The position numbers were made by a program, and so were the translations under genes. Of a DNA stretch of 64,000 nt, positions 35,563 to 45,827 are shown piece after piece. Below the pieces are notes generated by a model. The model had not been told where the DNA came from. It did not search any database and saw only the letters and a program-made list of their open reading frames with translations. Origin of the DNA: Scatophagus argus (taxonomy: Eukaryota; Chordata; Actinopteri; Scatophagidae); the NCBI RefSeq assembly GCF_020382885.2, contig NC_058503.1:23552535-23616534 (forward strand). Direction: 5' to 3'. The stretch's first letter is position 1, and each line of letters opens with the position of its first letter.

Positions 35563-36489
35563 TCACATCATTTTGGTGGAACACAACAACTTCTTGAGGT
35601 GTTTAGAAATTTCTTTCATTTTGAGTCCATACATGATTGGATTGAAGAGAGGATGATACATTACTATCTGTAAAGTCATTATTAAGCGTACAGTCTTGGG
35701 AAGATCTGATTCCAGTCTAACTATAATGACATCATATGCAGTCAAACAGGAAAAGTTGATTAAAACTAACAAGTGTGGTAAACAGGTCTGTGCAGCTTTT
35801 CTCCTGACTTCTCTGCTACTTCGATAGGATATTATAAATATTCTGATGTATGAAAAAAGAATGAAAAGCACCGGAAGAAGTGCAACATTTAGCACAATTA
35901 ACATATCACGTATAGTTTGTTCTCTTGAGACCACACATTGAAGTTTATAAACTGTATTATTACAAAAAATTCCTTTCAAAGTAATGTTACAGATTTTTCT
36001 GTTTGAACTCAGCACAACTGACACTGCAACCTGACAAGCAGGTATAAGCCAAGCCAACATCAAGAAAATACTGACAGTTGTTTTCCTCATGATAGCTGGA
36101 TACTGCAGAGGTTTACATATGGACACATATCTGTCAAAAGACATGGCTGCCAACAGTAAGAACTCTGAACCACCTAAAGAGTAAAACATAAAATACTGAA
36201 AGAGGCAGGCTGAATAAGATATGATCTGTTTCTCAGATAAAAAGTCAATCAACAGCTTTGGGTAGATCACAGTGCTGAAAAGAAGAGAGTTGATTAACAG
36301 AGCTGCAATGAAAATGTACATGGGCTCATGGAGGTTTTGATGAATCCAGATGAGATACACAACAGTAGAATTACTGCAGATTATTAGAATATAAGCTGTG
36401 AACATGATGACAAAATAAAGATATCTGTATTTGTACAAATCCACGTGCCCATCAAGAGTTAAATATGTGATATTTAATTTATCATCCAT
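35563..36489 (-). CDS. Olfactory receptor, subfamily member in duplication copy A
   Basis: An intact single-exon receptor of 308 residues from ATG 36489. A start at 36525 would add 12 residues, but all five related genes align from this later methionine, which is followed by the sequon NIT. Marks: NSTVVYLIWIHQ (TM1), EPMYIFIAALLINS (TM2), Cys in YSACLFQYFM, MSFDRYVSICKPLQYP (the family MAYDRYVAIC motif), RKAAQTCLPHLLVLINF (TM6) and FNPIMYGLKMKEI (TM7). It differs from its duplicate at 39257 mainly around TM3, ECL2 and TM5, where odorants bind. The 5' half is almost identical at the base level to the receptors at 43.9, 49.0 and 59.9 kb. Confidence 0.95.
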   Translation of the reverse strand: MDDKLNITYLTLDGHVDLYKYRYLYFVIMFTAYILIICSNSTVVYLIWIHQNLHEPMYIFIAALLINSLLFSTVIYPKLLIDFLSEKQIISYSACLFQYFMFYSLGGSEFLLLAAMSFDRYVSICKPLQYPAIMRKTTVSIFLMLAWLIPACQVAVSVVLSSNRKICNITLKGIFCNNTVYKLQCVVSREQTIRDMLIVLNVALLPVLFILFSYIRIFIISYRSSREVRRKAAQTCLPHLLVLINFSCLTAYDVIIVRLESDLPKTVRLIMTLQIVMYHPLFNPIMYGLKMKEISKHLKKLLCSTKMM

Positions 36490-36682
36490 TAATGTTGTCA
36501 AAAACAATATGAATAAAACAGGCAAATTACCTCACTGAGAAAAACACTGAATAATCTGTGCTGGAGAGTCTTTCTCATTCACAAATACCTGACTTTAAAA
36601 CACTTGAGGAGTATGTTCATCTCCAGATGTCACAGAGTGAACTGTTTGAGTCTGTGCGATGTTTTACTTTTATCAGGTTGCT

Positions 36683-36716
36683 TCACCCTCCATGGATTTC
36701 ATTAAAGTTTTCATCC
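36683..36716 (-). promoter_or_regulatory. Conserved block upstream of the receptor at 35.6 kb
   Basis: The plus strand reads CCCTCCATGGATTTCATTAAAG; the core ATGGAT..CATTAAAG recurs upstream of four other receptors. It lies 194 bases before the ATG and contains a homeodomain-type TAAT core on the gene strand. A promoter role is inferred, as OR promoters commonly use homeodomain sites. Confidence 0.45.
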
Positions 36717-36965
36717 AGAGCGACTAACATACAAATAACGTCATCAAGTGCGGGAGGCCTGAAGGTTCAGAACTCCTTGCATAAGCTGCCCAAAGCCCAT
36801 GCTTGTGAATGCCTTCAGGACACCATGGGGCCAAATGGGGTGGCTCAAACTCCAATTCTGTCAGCAATCACTTCTTGATGTTATTTTAATTGCTCACCAT
36901 AAAACATGTGGGAATGTGTATGCCCTGGCAACTGGTTCATGGTTCTCGAGAGTAAGTCAGGGTAC

Positions 36966-37180
36966 AAGTGCTATAGATAGATAGGTAGATAGATAGAAAG
37001 ATAGATAGATAGATACTTTATTGATTTCGAGAGAAATTCAAGCATCCAGTAGCCCATTACAGCAGTGTAGGTTAGTCAAAAGTGAGCAAACAAACAACCG
37101 AACAAGGCCTAACTGTTAGTGGGAAAAACAGACTAAACGTATACTAAATAAACTAATATAACATATATAATAACATAATA
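36966..37180 (-). repeat. LINE/SINE 3' end with (ATCT)n tail, minus orientation
   Basis: A GATA/TAGA run at 36966-37012 is followed by ACTTTATTGATTTCGAGAGAAATTCAAGCATCCAGTAG, split here as ACTTTATTGATTTCGAG and AAATTCAAGCATCCAGTAG. Its reverse complement is the 3' end of a common fish retroelement. The element sits at the boundary between duplication copies A and B. Confidence 0.6.
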
Positions 37181-37594
37181 ATCTCTTCTGTTGGCCTCAC
37201 AAAGTGGTGATGGCTCTGTCTGTGATGTGCCTATTGGGCATGATGTCAGCCAATCCAGCTCACTTTTATAGTGTATGATTATTGTCTCTGTTTGAATGGA
37301 ATTTAATGCTCTCATCCTGCTTTCCAGATTGGGCTTTCAGCAAAGGAAAACCATGTTATTCTCATGTTTATGCACTGTGTGCTTATAGCGCTTGTAGACT
37401 GGTGGTGTGTTGGTGCTTGCGGACTCTTGTGTTCAAGTGGTACATAGACCACATCCAGCTTCACCTTTATTCCAATGGTGACAGCTCCTAGACAGCGAAG
37501 GCTATACAACATAGATTGTTGGTTACATACTGTAACCCCAGATTCTATGAGTGTAGGTGTCACCCTCTAAGCTGCATAGTTTCCACCTATGTTA

Positions 37595-38370
37595 TCCATC
37601 CATCCATCTTCTTCCGCTTATCCGGAACCGGGTCGCGGTGGAAGCAGCTTGAGCAGGGATGCCCAGACTTCCCTCTCCCCAGACACTTCCTCCAGCTCTT
37701 CCGGTTGGATCCCAAGGCGCTCCCAGGCCAGCCAAGTGGATCTTTACGGACTGCGGCCTTGAAGTCCCCCAGTAGAACTATGGAGTCCCCGGTCGGAGCA
37801 ACTTCCAGTCCCCTCCCCAGGGACTTCAAGAAAGCCGGGTACTCTGCACTGCTGTTTGGCCCATAGGCCGAGACAACAGTTAGTAGGCCTCTCTCGTTCA
37901 CTGGGGAGAGCTCCAACACATGGCTCCTGAGCTGGGGGGCTATAAGCAAACCCACACCAGCGCGCCACCTCACACCATGGGCAACCCCAGAGTAGAAGAG
38001 AGTCCAGCCTCTCTCCAGGAGTTGGGTTCCAGAGCCCAGGCTGTGCACGGAAGTGAGCCCAATTATCTCAAGCCGGTACCGCTCAACTTCCCCCCGGGGC
38101 AGAGCTGGCTGTACACTTGTCTGCAAGCGCCAACCCCAGGCCTGGCTCCAGGATGAGGCCCTGGTAACGCCAATCTGGGCAACGTACACATCCTTGTTGT
38201 CATGTCCTTCATTCGAGGCATTTGAACTGCTCTTAGTCAGACCTGTCACCTAGAACCTGTTTGCCTTTGGACACCATACCAGGGGCATTAAGTCCCCGAC
38301 AACATAGCTCCTAGGAACATTCAGGTGCTTAAACCCCTCCACCATGTTAAGGTGGCGGTCCAAAGAAGGG
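37595..38370 (-). mobile_element. Rex3/RTE LINE, internally deleted, with 12-bp target duplication
   Basis: On the minus strand the open frame has endonuclease motifs: IGLTSVHSLGSGTQ, SGVAHGVRWRAGVGLLIAP, LTVVSAYGPNSSAEYP and DSIVLLGDF. It then runs straight into the 3' region (PLGWPGSALGSN and on to the GGATGGATGGA tail). The reverse transcriptase domain is missing altogether. The element is flanked by CCACCTATGTTA (37583-37594) and CCACCTACGTTA (38371-38382). Duplication copy A holds the empty site at 34679-34689, which fixes both ends. The 5' end contains GGPSLDRHLNMVE and is probably truncated. Confidence 0.88.
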
Positions 38371-39256
38371 CCACCTACGTTAGCTACAGAAAAAGCCTGG
38401 GAGAAGGCCTCTGGATACTGTATACTATATACAGTAGCTGTGGACCTGAGGGAGGTCCACTGCACAGCACAAGGGCGTGAAAAATGAACCCAATAGCAAC
38501 AGCTCTTAAAGGGTTAAGCCTACACTCATAGAATCTAGGGTTTCAATACGCCACTAAAGTTCTCTAGCCCCATTCACAATGAATGCCATTGTTCTTTATG
38601 GGAACAGGGAAGACTTTTACATCTGTCCGAGAAACCTCTTCAGAACCCGGTGAACCTCCATCTGCCTTCTGTTGGACTGAGTAGTGAGAGGCTGACTCAG
38701 CTCCCTGCTGCCACAGGCTGCATCATGACTCATGATTGGCTGCAAATGAAGCCATAATAAGGGTCCACATGTTCATTATGAAGTAGAAATCCTTAACTGT
38801 GGTTTATTGTTCAATTTTTGTTTTGTTTCAGACCACATAAACTTACAATCACCACCAGTTCGATAAAGGAATGAGGCCCTTTTCAAAACGAAACTTTTAC
38901 TGACATGAATCCAATGTGTTTCTAAATGAAAACAAGATGGCAGAAAAAAAGGACTGTGATTGGCCAGAGCAGTAGGTCACTGTGTAGTGTCGACATTTTC
39001 AGCACTTACAATGTTTGTCTTCTGTTTATGACCACCATTATAAATGTAATCAATAGACCCACAGATGATAATATAAATAATGTGAATGGCATCAGTCATG
39101 ATGAGGTTCTGTTGTGCTGTGACTGAATAAAGAGCCAATAACATCAGTCATTACAATGATGGAGTTGACAAAATTCATTACTGTTCAAACTGCACTGAAA
39201 GTATCCTTGTGACTAAATTACAGAATGTCTGTACATCTGTTTGCAGCGTTAATACA

Positions 39257-40183
39257 TCACATCATTTTGGTGGAACACAACAACTTCTTGAGGTGTTTAG
39301 AAATTTCTTTCATTTTGAGTCCATACATGATTGGATTGAAGAGAGGATGATACATTACTATCTGTAAAGTCATTATTAAGCGTACAGTCTTGGGAAAATC
39401 AGATTCAAGCTGGACTGTAATGACATCATATGCACACAAACAGGAAAAGTTGATTAAAACTAACAAGTGTGGTAAACAGGTCTGTGCAGCTTTTCTCCTG
39501 ACTTCTCTGCTACTTCGATAGGATATTATAAATATTCTGATGTATGTAAAAAGAATGAAAAGCACTGGAAGAAGTGCAACATTTAGCAAAATGAACATAT
39601 CATGTATAATTTGTTCTCTTGAGACCACACATTGAAGTTTGTAAACTGTATTATTACAAAAAATTCCTTTTAAAGAAAAGCTACAGAGTTTTTTATTAGC
39701 ACTTAACCCAGCTGGCACTGCGACCTGAGAAGCAGGCAGAACCCAAGCTAAGACCAAGAAAATACTGACAGTTGTTTTCCTCATGATAGCTGGATACTGC
39801 AGAGGTTTACATATGGACACATATCTGTCATAAGACATGGCTGCCAACAGTAAGAACTCTGAACCACCTAAAGAGTAAAATGCATGAAACTGAAAGAGGC
39901 AGGCTGAATAAGATATGATCTGTTTCTCAGATAAAAAGTCAATCAACAGCTTTGGGTAGATCACAGTGCTGAAAAGAAGAGAGTTGATTAACAGAGCTGC
40001 AATGAAAATGTACATGGGCTCATGGAGGTTTTGATGAATCCAGATGAGATACACAACAGTAGAATTACTGCAGATTATTAGAATATAAGCTGTGAATATA
40101 ACCAAAAAATAAAGATATCTGTATTTGTCCACTTCCACGTGCCCATCAAGAGTTAAATATGTGATATTTAATTCATCATCCAT
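39257..40183 (-). CDS. Olfactory receptor, subfamily member in duplication copy B
   Basis: An intact single-exon receptor of 308 residues from ATG 40183 (an ATG at 40219 is possible but not shared by relatives). It is the duplicate of the gene at 35563. Changes cluster in three places: VEVDKYRYLYFLVIF before and in TM1, FQFHAFYSLGG at the start of TM3, and the segment around ECL2 (SQVAVPAGLSANKKLC). The motif is MSYDRYVSICKPL. TM6 (RKAAQTCLPHLLVL) and TM7 (FNPIMYGLKM) are unchanged. Divergence at predicted ligand-contacting sites with conservation elsewhere suggests a functional receptor with altered ligand range; this is inference. Confidence 0.95.
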   Translation of the reverse strand: MDDELNITYLTLDGHVEVDKYRYLYFLVIFTAYILIICSNSTVVYLIWIHQNLHEPMYIFIAALLINSLLFSTVIYPKLLIDFLSEKQIISYSACLFQFHAFYSLGGSEFLLLAAMSYDRYVSICKPLQYPAIMRKTTVSIFLVLAWVLPASQVAVPAGLSANKKLCSFSLKGIFCNNTVYKLQCVVSREQIIHDMFILLNVALLPVLFILFTYIRIFIISYRSSREVRRKAAQTCLPHLLVLINFSCLCAYDVITVQLESDFPKTVRLIMTLQIVMYHPLFNPIMYGLKMKEISKHLKKLLCSTKMM

Positions 40184-40392
40184 TAATGTTGTCAAAAATA
40201 ATATGAATAAAACAGGCAAATTACCTCACTGAGAAATACAATAAGAGAGAAAAACACTGAATAATCTGTGCTGGAGAGTCGTTCTCATTCACAAATACCT
40301 GACTTTGAAACACTTGAGGAGTATGTTCATCTCCAGATGTCACAGAGTGAACTGTTTGAGTCTGTGCGATGTTTTATTTTTATCAGGTTGCT

Positions 40393-40426
40393 TCACCCTC
40401 CATGGATCTCATTAAAGTTGTCATGC
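40393..40426 (-). promoter_or_regulatory. Conserved block upstream of the receptor at 39.3 kb
   Basis: CCCTCCATGGATCTCATTAAAG, 210 bases before the ATG; same core as the other receptors. Here the match to the 36.7 kb copy is expected from the segmental duplication. Confidence 0.45.
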
Positions 40427-41119
40427 AGAGCGACTAACATGCAAATAACATCATCAAGTGCGGGAGGCCTGAACTTGTCAGTTCACATGTCCTTGCATCA
40501 GGTTGAAATCTACCAGTGCAAGCAACACATTTTGCTGTCAGGCCTGGTTGGGATTGAAGTGATAGCTTATCACCTTCCAGTGGTCACTTGTGGTGACAGG
40601 AATGTGGAAGCCAAAGTAGATAACGACAAGGTTGTTCACACTCATAATAACATCAGTATGACACCACGGCTCAAGAATCCATAAAGAATCAAACTTACAC
40701 ATCACCTTAATATTGACTAGTCGAGCAACAGTTAACTTCATTTAAAACCAATAAGCTCACATTCACAACTAAGAGTAGGAAACTAAGATCACAGATACTG
40801 TCAAAACTCAAAAATAAAAGGCCATTTAGTCCACCATTAGTCAACAAAGTTTTAATAACTCCACCAAAAGTACGCTATGTGAGCTTGAACAAGTTCGTCC
40901 AATAAATCGTTTCATATGACACCAACGAGCTGAAACGAGCCGAGACAAAACAAACTATCCATTGAAAATAAAAGTAAACAGATTATTTGCATTTGTTTTA
41001 AAGTATATGCAACAGCAATAATTTTATTTACATATTTACAAAAAATGATTTTACTTTTCTGAGTATCTTTAGGCCAGCAGAAAAAAAGTGCACACTGAGC
41101 TCTATAAACAACTGGAACC

Positions 41120-41475
41120 ATCCATTTTCTATACCGCTTATCCGTCAGGTTCGCGGGGAGCTGGAGCCTATCCCAGCTGACTACGGGCGAGAGGCGGGGT
41201 TCACCCTGGACTGGTCGCCAGTCAATCGCAGGGCCAACACACAAAGACAAACAACCACACACTCTCACACTCACACCTAGGGGGCAGTGTAGAGCAGCTA
41301 ATTAACCTAATGTGTATGTATGTTTTTGGTATTGTGTGAGGAAGCCGGAGAACCCGGAGAAAACCCACGCAGGCACAGGGAGAACATGCAAACTCCACAT
41401 AGAAGGGCCCAGACCGGGATTCGAACCTGGAACCCTCTTGCTATGAGGCGACAGTGCTAACCACTGCACCACCCC
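41120..41475 (-). repeat. tRNA-derived SINE with 10-bp target duplication
   Basis: Read on the minus strand, it starts GGGGTGGTGCAGTGGTTAGC (box A region) with box B GGTTCGAATCC and continues GGAGTTTGCATGTTCTCCC, TGGGTTTTCTCCGGG and GGCTCCAGCTCCCCGCG. It ends CGGATAAGCGG...ATGGATGG. The target duplication AACTGGAACC is exact (41110-41119 and 41476-41485). The tail resembles that of the Rex3 element at 37.6 kb. Confidence 0.9.
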
Positions 41476-41780
41476 AACTGGAACCTTCACAATGTATTTC
41501 AAACTAACTAGCTAAGTAGCAGCATTCTTTTAGAGTCTATAATGTGCAAGCCGGGTTTTTATTTGTCAAACATTTGGTTTATTAATTACATGGGACTTTC
41601 TGCTGTTAGCTGGAGCTAACTAACCACCAGCAGTGATGAATACTTACTTTCCTGAAAAACTTTCTTAAATCCATCCTTCATCCATCCATTCACCTTCTCC
41701 TCCTAATGATGTTCTATTGGGCTGAAGCCCCCCTAAAATAGGCCTAACAATGCCACTGGCCTCTACCTAATGAACCTCGT

Positions 41781-42645
41781 GCCAACTTTGGAACCTGCTC
41801 AACCTTCCCTTGGTATAGCTGCTATTGATGCCCCATGTAAAAAATGACAGGGTAATAACCTCAATGATATAAGGTGCCATCAAATATAACTATAACCAAC
41901 TTTATCTCTGTGCTAACTTTGGTACTTGCCGGACCTTCACTTGGTATAGCTGTCATAGGTGCTGTGATGGAAATCTTGTATGCTTTGCAGTAACAATGAG
42001 ATAATGTTATAGATTTACATTATACTTGATGTAATTAGTCTGTAGCCTTAGTTGTGTACTGCTATAGTGAACAAAACAATGATTTGGTGAACTTGCTGCC
42101 ATAGTCCCATCAAAAATAACTTCCTGGGTAAAGCAGAGGGCAAGAAGACATCTTGATCCCACAGGAGATTACACCCAGTCCTAAATTCCTGAAATGTGTC
42201 ACTGCCTTTTTATTGTACCTGTTTTCATCAGTCTGCAGAGAAATGTTTGTGAAGCTCCATAGAACCAGAGACACATCAGAAAGTATAAAAATGGGATGAA
42301 GTCTTCAGTCAGTGGGGCAAACCTCTGAACTGCTCACCGCCGTGTGGTTTTGTGTGTTGCGTCTTCTCTACAGGGATTAAACATGTTGGTGCATGCTACC
42401 CTTTCAGTCTTGTTTTTCTCTTTCTTAACTCACTACAGGCAGACAAGAAATTGCCGTAACAATGCCCTATGGAAAAAAATGTTTGGGTATTAACCGTGAT
42501 GGCATAGTGTACCAATGTCATTAACTATAGAACCATAAATGGCACGGGCACCACAGTTGGTGTGCATGATGTGCTCTTCCTACTGTACCTGCGTGCTGAG
42601 TTTGGTACATGCCCGACCTTCCCTTGGTATAGCTGCTACTACTAC
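41781..42645. repeat. Diverged tandem repeat family, unit about 130 bp or longer
   Basis: The core CTTGGTATAGCTG recurs at about 41812, 41942 and 42623. Each copy is preceded by an ACTTTGGNAC..GCC.. block, and the units share words such as GGGTATTAACC/GGGTAATAACC. Copies are well diverged. No coding sequence is seen. Confidence 0.6.
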
Positions 42646-43599
42646 TACTATTACTATGTTTATTATTGTTGCTGTTTTTATTGTTATTATAATTATTATA
42701 GCACTTACTGCACATATCATTATTATTAGCTTTAGCTCCAGAACTCTGGTATTCTTGGTGTTGTTACATATTTCTGTTTGTGTTCCCCTCCTCTTCAACT
42801 CTCTCTCTCTTCTGTCTGCTTGATTGTTTGGACTTACTTTTTGCCTGCTTCACACGTTTTAGATCACCTCTGATTCTGACACTTGCCTGCCTCATGATTC
42901 TTTTGTATCCTCTGCTGATCAATAAATCCCTGAACTGTATCAAGTGTGCCCAGTTGTCTGCATTTGGGTGCAACCCATGTTGCCCATTTCATGCATTATT
43001 ATGGTGAGGTAGTGTTTCTAGGGATATTGTTTGGCTTTACTATATCCTGTGTATCTTTAATTAATAGTTTATGCCTTACATTGTAGAAGCAGTTTCTACC
43101 CAGCATACAGTACGTAGGTGGATTCCACATGAACTCACTGACCATGTGGAAGCTTAAACAACTTTTGTGAAGACTTATGTGCTGACAAAACCTTTCTGCA
43201 CATTCAACAACAAACACTGGATCATTTTCATCAGACAAAATCTGGGCCAGAAATCTAGCCAGAAACACACTGAAAAAAGAAATCAGAGTAGCTAAGAGAA
43301 GTTACAATAAAAAGGAGAAAAACTGGTTTTCAGCTGACCTGGTCAATGTGGATCACATCAGGAGATGGAGTCACCTGTTCTCACCTGCTGCTATACTCAG
43401 TTTGAATTAAGCAAGGGGTGGCTCCTGCAGTTCATAAAAAACAATTGATTAACGGGAAAACTCAGGATACATAATCAAATGAAAGTCAAATAAAAACGAC
43501 AGAGATGTTCATTATTTGGTACTGCAGATGTCTTAACGCTTTTTGAGAACAGCTGATTGATTAGTCATTAGTCATTACATTAATGCTGATGATAGTCTG
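42646..43599. other. Intergenic DNA without recognisable genes
   Basis: AT-rich intergenic DNA with a short ATT-rich tract near 42650-42730. No family was recognised. Confidence 0.4.
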
Positions 43600-43715
43600 C
43601 TCTGTGCATTCGTGTAACAGAAACAAATTTTCACTTTAAATACCTTCCAAAGATCACAAAAGTTACATCTCTAAATTATTATGACACAATGACTGTGCAG
43701 TTATTTATTTATTTT
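43600..43715. repeat. Remnant of an OR 3' flank
   Basis: CACTTTAAATACCTTCCAAAG and the words after it match the 3' flank found below other receptors (near 48870-48960 and 61310-61400). A second, intact flank copy follows at 43735-43900, so this is the relic of an earlier tandem duplication whose coding part is gone. Confidence 0.55.
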
Positions 43716-43903
43716 TAATTTTATTTTGCATTTTTTGTTGTTTTGATCTCTTAAGTTCTCTTTAAACTGCAGTCATTTGTTTAGTCATTACATTAATGAA
43801 GCCGATGATGCTCTTTACTGATTCACAGAAATCACATCTCTAAATGATTATGACAGGAGGACAGTGACTGTGCAGTTATCGTTTGTTTGTTCATTAGATC
43901 TTG

Positions 43904-44818
43904 TTACTTACACAGCAGCTTCTTGAGGTGTTTAGAAATTTCTTTCATTTTCAGTCCATATATGATTGGATTAAAGAGAGGATGATACAGGATGATTTGT
44001 AATGTGATTATGAAGCGGGCAGTTTTAGGAAAATCAGTTTCCAGTCGCAGTAAAAGCACATCAAACATACTCAAACAGGAAAAGTTGATTAATACCATCA
44101 AGTGTGGTAAACAAGTCTGTGCAGCTTTTCTTCTGACTTCTCTACAACTTCGATAGGATATTATAAATATTCTGGTGTATGTAAAAAGGATAAAGAGCAC
44201 AGGTAGAAGTACAAGATTTACCAAAACAACCAAACCATATATATTTAACAGTCTTGAACTCTCACAGTGAAGTTTGTAAACTGTACTGTTACAAATGATT
44301 CCTTTGAAAGTAAAGTTACAGAGTTTCTTATTAGCATTCATTACAGGTGGTACTGCCGTCTGACAAACAGGCACAAGCCAAGCTAAAGCCAGAAATATAC
44401 TGACAGTTGTTTTCCTCATGATAGCTGGATACTGCAGAGGTTTACATATGGACACATATCTGTCATAAGACATGGCTGCCAACAGTAAGAACTCTGAACC
44501 AGCTAAAGAGTAAAATATAAACCACTGAAAGAGGCAGGCTGAATAAGATATGATCTGTTTCTCAGATAAAAAGTCAATCAACAGCTTTGGGTAGATCACA
44601 GTGCTGAAAACAAGAGAGTTGATTAACAGAGCTGCAATGAAAATGTACATGGGCTCATGGAGGTTTTGATGAATCCAGATGAGATACACAACAGTAGAAT
44701 TACTGCAGATTATTAGAATATAAGCTGTGAACATGATGACAAAATAAAGATATCTGTATTTGTACAAATCCACGTACCCATCAACAGTTATATATGTTAC
44801 ATTTACTCTGTTATCCAT
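43904..44818 (-). CDS. Olfactory receptor, MDN-type subfamily member 1
   Basis: An intact single-exon receptor of 304 residues from ATG 44818. An ATG at 44845 adds nine unconserved residues. It starts MDNRVNVTYITVDG with a sequon. Marks: NSTVVYLIWIHQ, EPMYIFIAALLINS, SACLFQWFIFYSLAG, MSYDRYVSICKPL, RKAAQTCLPHLMVLINF and FNPIIYGLKMKEI. It is almost identical to the genes at 48986 and 59895; differences from the former are about ten residues. The shared identity extends about 170 bases into the 3' flank with the 59.9 kb copy, which shows a recent duplication or conversion tract. Confidence 0.95.
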   Translation of the reverse strand: MDNRVNVTYITVDGYVDLYKYRYLYFVIMFTAYILIICSNSTVVYLIWIHQNLHEPMYIFIAALLINSLVFSTVIYPKLLIDFLSEKQIISYSACLFQWFIFYSLAGSEFLLLAAMSYDRYVSICKPLQYPAIMRKTTVSIFLALAWLVPVCQTAVPPVMNANKKLCNFTFKGIICNSTVYKLHCESSRLLNIYGLVVLVNLVLLPVLFILFTYTRIFIISYRSCREVRRKAAQTCLPHLMVLINFSCLSMFDVLLLRLETDFPKTARFIITLQIILYHPLFNPIIYGLKMKEISKHLKKLLCK

Positions 44819-44920
44819 GAAGGTTAAACTAGATCTTTTACCCATTGATACCTGTCATCAGAATGTGAAAAAAAAGTGAAAGTGAACTGACTGAATCTGC
44901 GGACTGTTCTTATCAACCTG

Positions 44921-44955
44921 CATTGTCCTCCACGGATCTCATTAAAGTCTTCACC
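44921..44955 (-). promoter_or_regulatory. Conserved block upstream of the receptor at 43.9 kb
   Basis: TCCTCCACGGATCTCATTAAAG, 103 bases before the ATG. It retains the CATTAAAG core shared with the other receptors although the surrounding sequence has diverged. Confidence 0.4.
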
Positions 44956-45180
44956 AAACACTCGTCATCTGAACAGTTTCATCAAACTCTAGAGAGTTGA
45001 ACCTCTTTTTGAATTTTACTGGATTGTTGCCTCTATCACACTTTGCAACTGCATTGCAATCCTCATTACTACAGAAACTGGCTAATCACTGAATGTTATT
45101 TTCTGCACAATATGCCTTGTTGTTTCTCACCAAAATGCATTGTGTGTTTTTAAGTGTTTTATGTTTATGTTGGGGCATTT

Positions 45181-45216
45181 TTTATTAGACAACCAACCCC
45201 CTGGTTGTCTAATAAA
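45181..45216. repeat. Perfect 15-bp inverted repeat with 6-nt loop
   Basis: The arms TTTATTAGACAACCA (45181-45195) and TGGTTGTCTAATAAA (45202-45216) are exact complements around the loop ACCCCC. Each arm carries an AATAAA hexamer on one strand, so poly(A)-signal hexamers face outwards in both directions. Function unknown. Confidence 0.85.
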
Positions 45217-45827
45217 CTTGAGGCCAGGAGGCAGAGTCGCTGTCTTACACACTTCTCTGCTGCTTCTGTAGGACTGCCGCTGTAGCTGACGCTCGCAATA
45301 CGGCAATGTGTTAACATGGCAATGCCAGAAGTTAGGGTGCAATCATCACATTTGAGTTCTGATTGTTTTTTGTTTGTGTGAGTTTGTGATGGGGCATCCT
45401 GCATTATGATCTATGATTCTGTTGTGGCACCTTGCTGAAATGTTTCAGTTAAATTATTGTGAAAAGGTCACTTCCTGTGTAACATTAACCAGAACTTGAG
45501 AGCGGGAACTGAGGGAGAGAGGAAAAGAGATGAGAGATGACTGTCTACTACTGGCTAACCAGGCGTACACGGTAATTATTCTGAATACGGAAATCCATGT
45601 ACTTGTGTGAAAGAAAATAATAGAGAATGATGAATGTGAAAATATGTTCTTGTTCCAGTTTTCACGGTGTTCCTTAACCACGACGAAAGAAAATAAAAAA
45701 AGGTTGTGGACATCAGTAAGAGGCGTGATTCTTGTTACCAGAGTAGATACAGCCATCCTCCGTTAAAAGTAGAATAAATAAAAATATAAATGCACACAGT
45801 AATACCAAGTTTAACAATCGTATAGAA

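Larger units (their letters stand above)
34340..36785. repeat. Segmental duplication, copy A
   Basis: This block matches 37180-40497. The offset is 2839 bases at the left end and 3694 over the receptor gene; most of the difference is a Rex3 insertion in copy B. Copy A carries a short SINE fragment at about 34449-34520 (CCAGTCCAGGGTGTACCCCG, AGCTGGGATGGGCTCC) that copy B lacks. The 5' flank, receptor and about 300 bases upstream of it are all included. Confidence 0.9.
37180..40497. repeat. Segmental duplication, copy B
   Basis: This is the sister of 34340-36785. It is interrupted by a Rex3 element at 37595-38370. It also carries a 15-base insertion near 40230 and about 75 bases after 38430 that copy A lacks. 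A 66-codon open frame is preserved identically in both copies, which reflects recent duplication rather than selection. Confidence 0.9.

Noticed and set aside
45181-45216. Histone mRNA 3' stem-loop
   Set aside because: Stem length, loop and sequence do not match, and no histone gene is nearby.
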